From a bacterium HR39 (GTDB lineage: Bacteria; Pseudomonadota; Alphaproteobacteria; Geminicoccales; Geminicoccaceae): a DNA stretch of 6,271 bases. Below, in pieces: positions 1 through 5,521 of this stretch. The notes under the pieces were generated by a model, which searched no databases, was not told the origin of the DNA, and saw only the letters and a program-made list of their open reading frames with translations. Position numbers and translations under genes: made by a program. Numbering within the stretch: the stretch's first letter is position 1; every line of letters starts with the position of its first letter. The DNA lies in the NCBI GenBank assembly GCA_002898955.1, contig BEIP01000090.1, positions 1-6,271 on the forward strand, given 5' to 3'.

Positions 1-23
1 CGCGGCGCCCCGGAGCCGCGCCG

Positions 24-69
24 CCTTTTCCACCGTCCGGACCATGGCACGCGAATGTCAACGGCCGGT
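24..69 (+). repeat. Repeat copy 1 (near-identical to copy at 413-455)
   Basis: This segment matches 413-455 at 39 of 43 aligned bases, with one 3-base insertion (CGA at 52-54). Both contain CCTTnTCCACCGTCCGGAC and then GGCACG and ATGTCAACGG. The right arm of the dyad is damaged here (GGACCATG in place of GGACGGTG), so the hairpin is imperfect. The two copies are about 390 bp apart. Confidence 0.8.
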
Positions 70-183
70 TAAGGGCGGGCAGGCGGTCCGTGGCGCCTGC
101 GGGTTCAGGGCCCGGAGCGCATGCGGAACGTGCCGGACGCCAGGCGAGTGGCGGGCGTTCACGTGGTCTTGACGACCTGGCGT

Positions 184-212
184 CACCATCCCCGGATGGT
201 GGGAAAGGTGCC
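184..212 (+). repeat. Repeat copy with a rebuilt palindrome
   Basis: The dyad reads CACCATCC (184-191), spacer CC, GGATGGTG (194-201), a perfect 8-bp inverted repeat. Relative to the copy at 419-436 it differs at one base in each arm (G to A at 188, C to T at 197), and those two bases face each other, so pairing is kept. The following GGTGCC (207-212) matches 385-390 in the fourth copy. Confidence 0.65.
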
Positions 213-234
213 GCCGCGCCCCGGGACCGCCGCG

Positions 235-276
235 CCTTGTCCAGCGGATGGACGGTGACACGGAGAGGTCGACGGG
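235..276 (+). repeat. Repeat copy 3
   Basis: Bases 235-262 align without gaps to 413-440 with 22 of 28 identities, including CCTTnTCC and GGACGGTG. A local inverted repeat GTCCA (239-243) / TGGAC (249-253) replaces the longer dyad. The GGTCGACGG block follows at 268-276. Confidence 0.55.
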
Positions 277-356
277 TCGTGAACGCCGGAGCTGGTGAGC
301 CGTCCCGGCTGCACGGCGGAAAGATCTCCGACCCGGCGACCGCCCGTCGACACGTC

Positions 357-402
357 CCCGCCGGCATTCGCGGACGGTGGCGAGGGTGCCGGCGGTCGAC
401 GG
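357..402 (+). repeat. Repeat copy 4, with a 9-bp stem
   Basis: It contains GGACGGTGGCGAGGGTGCC (372-390) and then GCGGTCGACGG (392-402), the last block being identical to 451-461 in the next copy. A separate 9-bp perfect stem pairs CCGCCGGCA (358-366) with TGCCGGCGG (387-395), enclosing the repeat core. Confidence 0.6.
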
Positions 403-412
403 TGCGGCCCGA

Positions 413-461
413 CCTTCTCCACCGTCCGGACGGTGGCACGATGTCAACGGGCGGTCGACGG
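413..461 (+). repeat. Repeat copy 5, with a perfect 18-bp palindrome
   Basis: This is the best-preserved copy. Positions 419-436 read CCACCGTCCGGACGGTGG, a perfect 18-bp palindrome, flanked by CCTTCTCC upstream and GGCACG, ATGTCAACGG and GCGGTCGACGG downstream. As DNA it has the form of a dimeric regulator site. As RNA it could only fold by opening a loop in the centre. Confidence 0.75.
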
Positions 462-586
462 CGGGGCCGCTGCCGGAGCCGGGATGCGGGGGCGCGAAGC
501 GGGTGGTCGAGGGCGGGGTGGGACGGGCCGAAGGGATTGCGGACGGGAACAGCCCGGACACCCGCGACGCCCGGGCGCGCTCCGCG

Positions 587-604
587 GTGCCCGGCCGCGG
601 GCAC
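587..604 (+). other. Short perfect hairpin in the lysC upstream region
   Basis: GTGCCCG (587-593) pairs perfectly with CGGGCAC (598-604) around a 4-base loop. No T-run follows, so it is not a terminator. In DNA this GC-rich, 7-bp stems arise readily by chance, so its meaning is open. Confidence 0.35.
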
Positions 605-629
605 GTCCCGGGGAGCGCCGGAAGAAACG

Positions 630-689
630 CACGGGCGGGTTCCGCACGGCGGGGTGCGGCCGCGAAGATCCTCCCCGCACCCGCCCGTG
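630..689 (+). promoter_or_regulatory. Nested hairpins upstream of lysC, possible leader RNA
   Basis: CACGGGCGGGT (630-640) is perfectly complementary over 11 bases to ACCCGCCCGTG (679-689). Inside the loop, CCGCAC (642-647) pairs with GTGCGG (654-659). The same right arm can instead pair with a later segment: GGGTGCGG (652-659) with CCGCACCC (675-682). The second choice breaks both the inner hairpin and part of the outer stem. Mutually exclusive pairings are what an attenuator or RNA switch needs, but I see no leader peptide rich in Lys, Thr or Met codons and no lysine-riboswitch signature. It acts on the mRNA only if transcription starts upstream of about 630, which is not shown. Confidence 0.35.
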
Positions 690-703
690 TCCCGGTCGTC
701 CCG

Positions 704-734
704 GCGGGCGCCCTTGCCCGGACGCCCGCGCTTT
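704..734 (+). terminator. Possible intrinsic terminator or attenuator hairpin before lysC
   Basis: GCGGGCG (704-710) pairs perfectly with CGCCCGC (723-729), leaving a 12-base loop, and is followed by GCTTT (730-734). The T-run has only three bases, so intrinsic termination would be weak. It lies about 75 bases before the lysC start, where an attenuator or the end of an upstream transcript could sit. It overlaps the candidate -35 box at 714-719, so the two readings compete. Confidence 0.25.
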
Positions 735-742
735 CCTATGTC
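714..742 (+). promoter_or_regulatory. Candidate sigma70-like promoter for the lysC operon
   Basis: TTGCCC (714-719, 4 of 6 matches to TTGACA) and TATGTC (737-742, 3 of 6 matches to TATAAT) are separated by exactly 17 bases. Transcription would begin near 749, giving a leader of about 60 bases before the GTG at 810. It is one of the few places in the upstream region with a TTG/TAT pair at proper spacing. The -10 match is weak, so this is only a candidate. If correct, the in-frame ATG at 738 lies upstream of the transcript and cannot be the lysC start. Confidence 0.3.
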
Positions 743-809
743 CGCCGCGGCCTTGGCGGCCCCTTCCTCCCCTCTTCCGTGCAACGAGCCGCGAGCGGGG
801 CACCCTTCC

Positions 810-2039
810 GTGACGCTGGTGGTCCAGAAATTCGGCGGCACCTCCGTCGCCAATCTCGACCGCATCCGCCACGTGGCCGGCATCGTCGCCCGCCACGTGA
901 AGGCGGGCGAGAGGGTCTGCGTCGTCGTCTCGGCCATGGCCGGCCACACCAACCAGCTGGTCGAGTGGGTGACCGGCCTCGACCCCGTCCACTACGACCG
1001 GGCCGAATACGACACGGTGGTGGCGAGCGGCGAGCAGGTCACCATCGGCCTTCTCGCCATCGCGCTGCAGAAGCTCGGCATTCCCGCCCGCAGCTTCCTC
1101 GGCTGGCAGGCGGGCATCCGCACCGACGCCGCCCACGGCAAGGCCGGCATCGTCGAGATCGACCCGCAGCCCCTGCTCTCCTGCATCGAGGCCGGGGTGG
1201 TGCCGGTGGTGGCCGGCTTCCAGGGCATCGGCCCCGACGGGCGCATCACCACCCTCGGGCGCGGCGGCTCCGACACCTCGGCGGTGGCGGTGGCGGCGGC
1301 CCTGAAGGCGGACCGCTGCGACATCTTCACCGACGTCGACGGCGTCTACACGGCGGATCCGCGCATCGTGCCGCGCGCCCGCAAGCTCGCGCGCATCACC
1401 TACGAGGAGATGCTGGAGCTGGCCTCGCTCGGCGCCAAGGTGCTGCAGACCCGCTCGGTGGCATTGGCCATGCGCTACGGCGTGCGGCTGCAGGTGCTCT
1501 CCAGCTTCGAGGACGTGCCCGGAACGCTCGTGGTCGACGAGGACGAGATCATGGAATCGAACGTGGTGAGCGGCGTCACCTTCTCCCGCGACGAGGCGAA
1601 GGTGTCGGTGCTGCGGGTGGAGGACCGCCCCGGCGTGGCGGCGGCCATCTTCGGGCCGCTCGCCGAGGCCAACATCAACGTGGACATGATCGTCCAGAGC
1701 GTCTCGCGCGACGGGCGCCACGCCAACATCACCTTCACCGTCTCCCGCGCCGACCTGCCGCGGGCGGTGGAGATCCTGGAGCGCCAGCGCGAGCGCATCG
1801 GCTTCGAGCGGGTGGACGCCGACGCCGACGTGGTCAAGGTGTCGGTGGTGGGCGTCGGCATGCGCAGCCACGCCGGCGTGGCCCACCGCATGTTCCGCAC
1901 CCTGGCCGAGCGCGGCATCAACATCCAGGCCATCTCCACCTCGGAGATCAAGATCTCGGTGCTGATCGCCGAGGAATACTGCGAGCTGGCCGTGCGGGCG
2001 CTGCACGCCGCCTTCGGGCTGGACCGGACGGACGGATGA
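810..2039 (+). CDS. lysC: Aspartate kinase with two ACT domains
   Basis: Cytosolic aspartokinase, 409 aa, phosphorylates L-aspartate with ATP, the first step toward Lys, Thr, Met and diaminopimelate. The N-terminal VVQKFGGTS (K7, G9, G10, T11, S12) is the kinase signature. GRGGSDTS (150-157) and TDVDGVYTADPR (174-185) form the aspartate and nucleotide sites. Two ACT domains follow, about 265-330 (VEDRPGV) and 340-405 (VVGVGMRSHAGV), the usual site of feedback inhibition by Lys and/or Thr. The length is typical of the monofunctional two-ACT class (about 405-411 aa). I chose GTG at 810 because it places the conserved VQKFGG near residue 6, and GAGCGGGG (793-800) stands 9 bases upstream. An in-frame ATG at 738 would add 24 low-complexity residues. 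The stop overlaps the next gene by 4 bases. Confidence 0.97.
   Translation: MTLVVQKFGGTSVANLDRIRHVAGIVARHVKAGERVCVVVSAMAGHTNQLVEWVTGLDPVHYDRAEYDTVVASGEQVTIGLLAIALQKLGIPARSFLGWQAGIRTDAAHGKAGIVEIDPQPLLSCIEAGVVPVVAGFQGIGPDGRITTLGRGGSDTSAVAVAAALKADRCDIFTDVDGVYTADPRIVPRARKLARITYEEMLELASLGAKVLQTRSVALAMRYGVRLQVLSSFEDVPGTLVVDEDEIMESNVVSGVTFSRDEAKVSVLRVEDRPGVAAAIFGPLAEANINVDMIVQSVSRDGRHANITFTVSRADLPRAVEILERQRERIGFERVDADADVVKVSVVGVGMRSHAGVAHRMFRTLAERGINIQAISTSEIKISVLIAEEYCELAVRALHAAFGLDRTDG
1539..1553 (+). promoter_or_regulatory. Possible internal ribosome-binding site and start for an aspartokinase beta subunit
   Basis: GAGGA (1539-1543) lies 7 bases before an in-frame ATG (1551-1553, Met248), followed by ESNVVSGVTF and then the first ACT domain. 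Translation from here would give a 162-residue protein made only of the two ACT domains. In Bacillus and Corynebacterium, lysC-type genes make exactly such a beta subunit from an in-frame internal start near residue 250, giving an alpha2beta2 enzyme. The Glu-Asp-Glu codons that create the site could also be chance, since acidic residues are common in this linker. Confidence 0.45.
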
Positions 2040-3085
2040 TCTCGGCGCGCGACTTCCCCCGGCTCGCGGCCCTCGCGCGCCGCGCCCGGGAGTTCCTCGG
2101 CTGCGAGCTGCCGTTCCTCGGGGGCGCCATGACCTGGGTCTCCGAGGCGAACCTCGTCTCGGCCATCTCCAATGCCGGCGGCTTCGGGGTGCTGGCCTGC
2201 GGCGCCATGGATCCCGAGCGCCTGGCCGCGGAGATCCGCAGGACCCGCGCGCGCACCGACCGCCCCTTCGGCGTCAACCTCATCGTGATGCACCCCCGGC
2301 TGGACGAGCTCGTCGAGGCGTGCATCGCCGAGGGCGTGGGGCACGTGGTGCTGGCCGGCGGCCTGCCGCCACGCCCGGCGGTGGAGATCCTCAAGCGCCA
2401 CGGGGTGAAGGTGATGGCCTTCGCCCCCTCCCTGGTCCTCGCCCGCCGCATGGTGCGCCAGGGCATCGACGCCCTGGTGATCGAGGGTTCCGAGGCCGGC
2501 GGCCACATCGGCCCCGTCTCCACCTCGGTGCTGGCCCAGGAGATCCTCCCCCACCTGCGCGAGGTGCCGGTGTTCGTGGCCGGCGGCATCGGCCGCGGGG
2601 AGATGATCGCCGCCTACATGGCCATGGGGGCGGCCGGGGTGCAGATGGGCACCCGCTTCGTCTGCGCCGAGGAGAGCATCGTCCATCCCCGCACCAAGCA
2701 GGCCTACATCCGCGCCAGCGCGCGCGACGCCCAGCCGTCGGTGCAGGTCGACCCCGACTTCCCGGTCGTGCCGGTGCGCGCGCTGGTCAACGAGGCCACC
2801 CGCGACTTCGTCCGCTTCCAGCTCGAGACCATCGCGCGCCACCGCGCCGGCGAACTCTCCGCCGACGAGGCGAAGCTCGCCATCGAGCACTACTGGGCCG
2901 GCGCCCTGCGCCGGGCGGTGATCGAGGGCGACGTGGAGCGCGGCTCGTTGATGGCCGGCCAGAGCGTCGGTATGGTGACGAAGATCGAACCGGTGGAGGC
3001 CATCCTCGCGACGCTGGCCGAGGAGACCGAGCGGGCCCTCTCGGCGCGGGCGGGCGGCCTCGTGGAGGGCGTGGGCGCGCGGTGA
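2036..3085 (+). CDS. Nitronate monooxygenase / FabK-like FMN oxidoreductase
   Basis: A 349-aa TIM-barrel flavoprotein of the nitronate monooxygenase (2-nitropropane dioxygenase) superfamily. Visible motifs: FLGGAMTW (27-34), PFGVNL (77-82), the signature EGSEAGGH (150-157) with the conserved His157, VAGGIG (181-186) and AMGAAGVQMGTRF (196-208), the last two forming the FMN phosphate site. Members either oxidise alkyl nitronates or, as FabK, reduce trans-2-enoyl-ACP. The C-terminal part (GDVERGS, then MAGQSVG at 306-312) closely recalls FabK-type proteins as I remember them, so a reductase role is possible. The substrate cannot be settled from sequence. ATG at 2036 overlaps the lysC stop (ATGA) with only a weak GACGG-type ribosome site, suggesting translational coupling. 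No signal peptide or membrane segment is seen. Confidence 0.92.
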   Translation: MISARDFPRLAALARRAREFLGCELPFLGGAMTWVSEANLVSAISNAGGFGVLACGAMDPERLAAEIRRTRARTDRPFGVNLIVMHPRLDELVEACIAEGVGHVVLAGGLPPRPAVEILKRHGVKVMAFAPSLVLARRMVRQGIDALVIEGSEAGGHIGPVSTSVLAQEILPHLREVPVFVAGGIGRGEMIAAYMAMGAAGVQMGTRFVCAEESIVHPRTKQAYIRASARDAQPSVQVDPDFPVVPVRALVNEATRDFVRFQLETIARHRAGELSADEAKLAIEHYWAGALRRAVIEGDVERGSLMAGQSVGMVTKIEPVEAILATLAEETERALSARAGGLVEGVGAR

Positions 3086-5412
3086 CACGCGAGGCGGACA
3101 GGGAGGCGCGGACGGTGGCGCGGGCGGCGCCCGAACCCTCGCCGGCGCGCCGGCTGCTGCGCGAGATGGTGCGGCTGGTGGCGCTGCCGCTGCCCGCCCA
3201 GGAACGCCTCGACCGGCTGGTCGCCACCATCGCCCGCCACCTGGTGGCCGAGGTGTGCTCCCTCTACGTGCTGCGGGCCGGCGACGTGCTCGAGCTGTTC
3301 GCCACCGAGGGCCTCAGCCGCGAGGCGGTGCACGTCACCCGCCTCGCGGTCGGCGAGGGTCTGGTGGGCACCATCGCCGCCGAGGGCATCGTCATCGCCA
3401 CCAGCGACGCCCAGAGCGACCCGCGCTTCGTCTACCGGCCGGAGACCCACGAGGAGCGCTACAGCTCCTTCCTCGGCGTGCCGGTGGTGCGCAGCGGCCG
3501 GGTGGTGGGGGTGCTCACCGTCCAGAACGAGAAGCCCCGCACGTACGGCGAGGACGAGATCGAGGCGCTCACCGTGGTGGCCTCGGTGGTGGCGGAGATG
3601 CTGGCCTCGGGCGACATCCTCGATCCGAGCCGCTACGCCGATGCCGCCGGTCGGCCGCTGCAGCCGCGGCGCCTCGAGGGCGTGCGGCTGGTGGGCGGCA
3701 TCGCCGTGGGGCGGGCGTGGACCTACGCGCCGCGCATCGACCCCGCCCGGCTGCTGGCCGAGGATCCGGCCGCCGAGCGCGAGCGGCTCGACCGGGCGCT
3801 CGCCGAGCTGCGCGCCTCCCTCGAGCGCGCCTTCGCCCGCCATCAGCTCGGCGGCGAGGGGCGCGAGATCGTCGAGGTCTACCGCGCCTTCACCGAGGAC
3901 GCCGGCTGGCGGCGGCGCATCGAGGAGGCCATCGCCACGGGCCTGGCGGCCGAGGCGGCGGTGCGCCGGGTGCGGGACGAGACCCGCCTGCGGCTGGGGC
4001 ACGCCAGCGACCCCTATCTGCGCGAGCGGCTGGTGGAACTGGACGAGCTGGCCGAGCGGCTGCTCTTCCACCTCTCCGGCCGCGACCCGGTGGCCGAGGC
4101 GGCGGCGCTGCCCGAGGACTCGGTGATCGTCGCCCGCAATCTCTCCGCCGCCCAGCTCCTGCAGTTCGACCGCCGCCGGGTGCGCGCCATCGTGCTGGAG
4201 GAGGGTTCGCCCACCTCCCACGCGGCCATCCTCGCCCGCGCGCTGGGGATCCCGGTGGTGGGCCTGTGCCGCGGCGCCATGCTGGAGATCGAGGAGGGCG
4301 ACGTGGTGGCGGTGGATGCCGAGCGCGGCCAGGTCTTCGTGCGCCCCGGCGAGGCGCTGCTCGAGGCCTTCCGCCGCGCCGAGGAGAACCGGCTGCAGCG
4401 CGCCCGCGCGCTCGAGGCGCTGCGCCCGCTGCCCGCCGTCTCCCGCGACGGCGTGCGGGTGCGGGTGGAGATCAACGCCGGCTTCCTCGTCGACGTGGAG
4501 GATCTCGCCGCCTCCGGTGCCGACGGCTGCGGTCTGTTCCGCACCGAGCTGCTGTTCATGGAGTCCGACGCCTGGCCGGACCGCGAGCGCCAGGCCGCCT
4601 TCTACCGGGCGGTGCTGGAGCGGGCCGGGGATCTGCCCGTCACCTTCCGCACCGTCGACATCGGCAGCGACAAGCCGGTGGCGTGGCTGCATCCGCCGCC
4701 CGAAGCGAATCCGGCGCTGGGCTGGCGGGGGGTGCGCCTCGCGCTGGACCGGCCCCGCATCCTCCGCACCCAGCTCGCGGCGCTGCTGGAGGCCGGAGCG
4801 GGGCGGCGGCTGCGGGTGATGTTCCCCATGGTGGCCCACGTGGAGGAGTACCGGCGCGCCGCGGCGCTGCTGGACGAGGAGCTGAAGCGGCGGCGGGCGG
4901 CGGGGCTCGGGCTTCCGGCAGCCCTCGAACGCGGCGTCATGTTCGAGGTCCCGGCCCTCTTCTGGCAGCTCGACCGCCTGCTGCCGCTCGTCGACTTCGT
5001 CTCGGTGGGCAGCAACGATCTCCTGCAGTTCCTCTTCGCCTTCGACCGCTCGAGCCCGGTCCTGGCCCAGCGCTACGACGTGCTGGCGCCGCCGGCGCTG
5101 CGCTGCCTGCGCGATCTGGCCGAGCGCTGCGCGGCGGCGGGGGTGCGGCTTTCGGTCTGCGGCGAGATGGCGAGCCAGCCGCTCGAGGCCATGGCGCTGG
5201 TGGGCGTGGGCGTGCGCTGCCTCTCCGTCGCCCCCACCGAGCTGCTGCCGGTCAAGGCCATGATCCGCAGCCTCGACGTGGGCTCGCTCGCCGGCTTCCT
5301 CGAGCGGGCCCTCGCCTGGCCGGTGTGCAGCCTGCGCGAGGCGCTCGCGGGCTACGCCGCCGATCACGGTGTGGTGCTGCCGCCGCCGGTGCGGCCGGTG
5401 GCTGCGGCCTGA
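3082..5412 (+). CDS. ptsP: PtsP, enzyme I of the nitrogen phosphotransferase system
   Basis: A 776-aa cytosolic protein that takes phosphate from phosphoenolpyruvate and passes it to NPr (PtsO), the start of the PTS-Ntr cascade that signals nitrogen and carbon status and affects potassium handling and polymer storage. Domains in order: GAF sensor (about 43-173), enzyme I N-terminal domain (about 198-320), swivelling phosphohistidine domain with GSPTSHAAILAR and phospho-acceptor His380, and the PEP-binding barrel (about 440-745). In the barrel, GLFRTELLFM (484-493, Arg487), FRTVDIGSDK (522-531), VGSNDLLQF (Asn645, Asp646) and VCGEMASQP with catalytic Cys693 are all present, so it looks active. 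Length fits the family (about 750 aa). GTG at 3082 overlaps the preceding stop (GTGA), with GGAGGG at 3064-3069, a rather long 12 bases upstream. The GAF domain, bound in some homologues by glutamine, suggests nitrogen control. Confidence 0.96.
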   Translation: MTREADREARTVARAAPEPSPARRLLREMVRLVALPLPAQERLDRLVATIARHLVAEVCSLYVLRAGDVLELFATEGLSREAVHVTRLAVGEGLVGTIAAEGIVIATSDAQSDPRFVYRPETHEERYSSFLGVPVVRSGRVVGVLTVQNEKPRTYGEDEIEALTVVASVVAEMLASGDILDPSRYADAAGRPLQPRRLEGVRLVGGIAVGRAWTYAPRIDPARLLAEDPAAERERLDRALAELRASLERAFARHQLGGEGREIVEVYRAFTEDAGWRRRIEEAIATGLAAEAAVRRVRDETRLRLGHASDPYLRERLVELDELAERLLFHLSGRDPVAEAAALPEDSVIVARNLSAAQLLQFDRRRVRAIVLEEGSPTSHAAILARALGIPVVGLCRGAMLEIEEGDVVAVDAERGQVFVRPGEALLEAFRRAEENRLQRARALEALRPLPAVSRDGVRVRVEINAGFLVDVEDLAASGADGCGLFRTELLFMESDAWPDRERQAAFYRAVLERAGDLPVTFRTVDIGSDKPVAWLHPPPEANPALGWRGVRLALDRPRILRTQLAALLEAGAGRRLRVMFPMVAHVEEYRRAAALLDEELKRRRAAGLGLPAALERGVMFEVPALFWQLDRLLPLVDFVSVGSNDLLQFLFAFDRSSPVLAQRYDVLAPPALRCLRDLAERCAAAGVRLSVCGEMASQPLEAMALVGVGVRCLSVAPTELLPVKAMIRSLDVGSLAGFLERALAWPVCSLREALAGYAADHGVVLPPPVRPVAAA

Positions 5413-5521
5413 GGCCGGCGGGTCTTCGCGCCGCCCTCGAATTCTGTTATCGGGAAGACGCCTCGCGCGGGCAACGTCCATCCAAGGGGAATCCCCCGAA
5501 CACGCAGAGCGGAGTGCCACC
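5413..5521 (+). promoter_or_regulatory. Intergenic gap between ptsP and the rodZ-like gene
   Basis: This 109-base gap is the only break between genes after lysC. It contains a local dip in GC at 5438-5450 ending in TGTTAT (5445-5450), a possible -10 box, but without a good -35 partner at 16-18 bases. A weak 5-bp hairpin (5417-5421 with 5431-5435) has no T-run after it. A small dyad GGGGAATCCCC lies at 5486-5496. GGAG (5511-5514) stands 7 bases before the GTG at 5522, a good ribosome-binding site. A separate promoter for the downstream gene is plausible but not demonstrated. Confidence 0.3.

Larger units (their letters stand above)
24..461. repeat. Degenerate palindromic repeat array, at least five copies
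   Basis: Five related segments begin near 24, 184, 235, 357 and 413. The shared core is a dyad of the type CCACCGTCC/GGACGGTGG, usually preceded by CCTTnTCC and followed by GGCACG or GGTGCC, and then in several copies by a GGTCGACGG block (268-276, 394-402, 453-461). Taking the right arm of the dyad (GGAYGGTG) as anchor, copies lie at 194, 250, 372 and 428. A weaker candidate near 298-315 would fill the gap, giving a spacing of about 56-62 bp. The copy at 24 stands further away, with only blurred resemblance between. There is no open frame with repeat-like protein structure. The role is unknown: it could be a decayed tandem array, a multi-site regulator-binding region, or a small palindromic element family. 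Confidence 0.65.
1..809. other. Long non-coding region upstream of lysC
   Basis: I see no convincing gene in these roughly 800 bases. Several frames stay open on both strands, but only because stop codons are rare in such GC-rich DNA. Their translations are low-complexity runs of Arg, Gly, Pro and Ala with no recognisable domain. The first part (24-461) carries the degenerate palindromic repeats listed separately. The middle part (about 462-586) shows nothing beyond high GC. The last part (587-809) holds several hairpins, a possible promoter, a 19-nt pure pyrimidine tract at 760-778 and the lysC ribosome-binding region. A gap this long is unusual in front of a core biosynthetic gene. Confidence 0.7.

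Noticed and set aside
1..29. Hairpin CGCGGC/GCCGCG followed by TTTT, looking like a terminator
   Set aside because: The T-run belongs to the CCTTnTCC block conserved in other repeat copies (235-242, 413-420), where no such stem precedes it. It is also five bases away from the stem.
24..461. CRISPR array
   Set aside because: The repeats are too diverged, the dyads vary in length, and the intervening sequences are related to each other rather than unique spacers. No cas gene is near.
58..561. Reverse-strand open frame across the repeat region
   Set aside because: The translation is Arg/Pro/Ser-rich with no recognisable domain, and its sequence simply mirrors the repeats. No supporting ribosome site stands out.
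90..809. Open frame continuous with lysC running far upstream
   Set aside because: It is open only because stops are rare in GC-rich DNA. The translation is low-complexity, crosses the palindromic repeats, and would give aspartokinase a 240-residue extension unlike the family.
587..809. Lysine riboswitch (L-box) upstream of lysC
   Set aside because: I could not find the purine-rich five-helix junction core. The hairpins seen are simple nested stems.
444..2006. Long reverse-strand open frames over lysC, the flavoenzyme gene and ptsP
   Set aside because: They are antisense shadows of clearly conserved forward genes. Their His/Arg/Gly-rich translations reflect the third-position GC of the sense strand.
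5417..5435. Terminator after ptsP
   Set aside because: The stem is only 5 bp with a 9-base loop and no T-run, so intrinsic termination is not supported.
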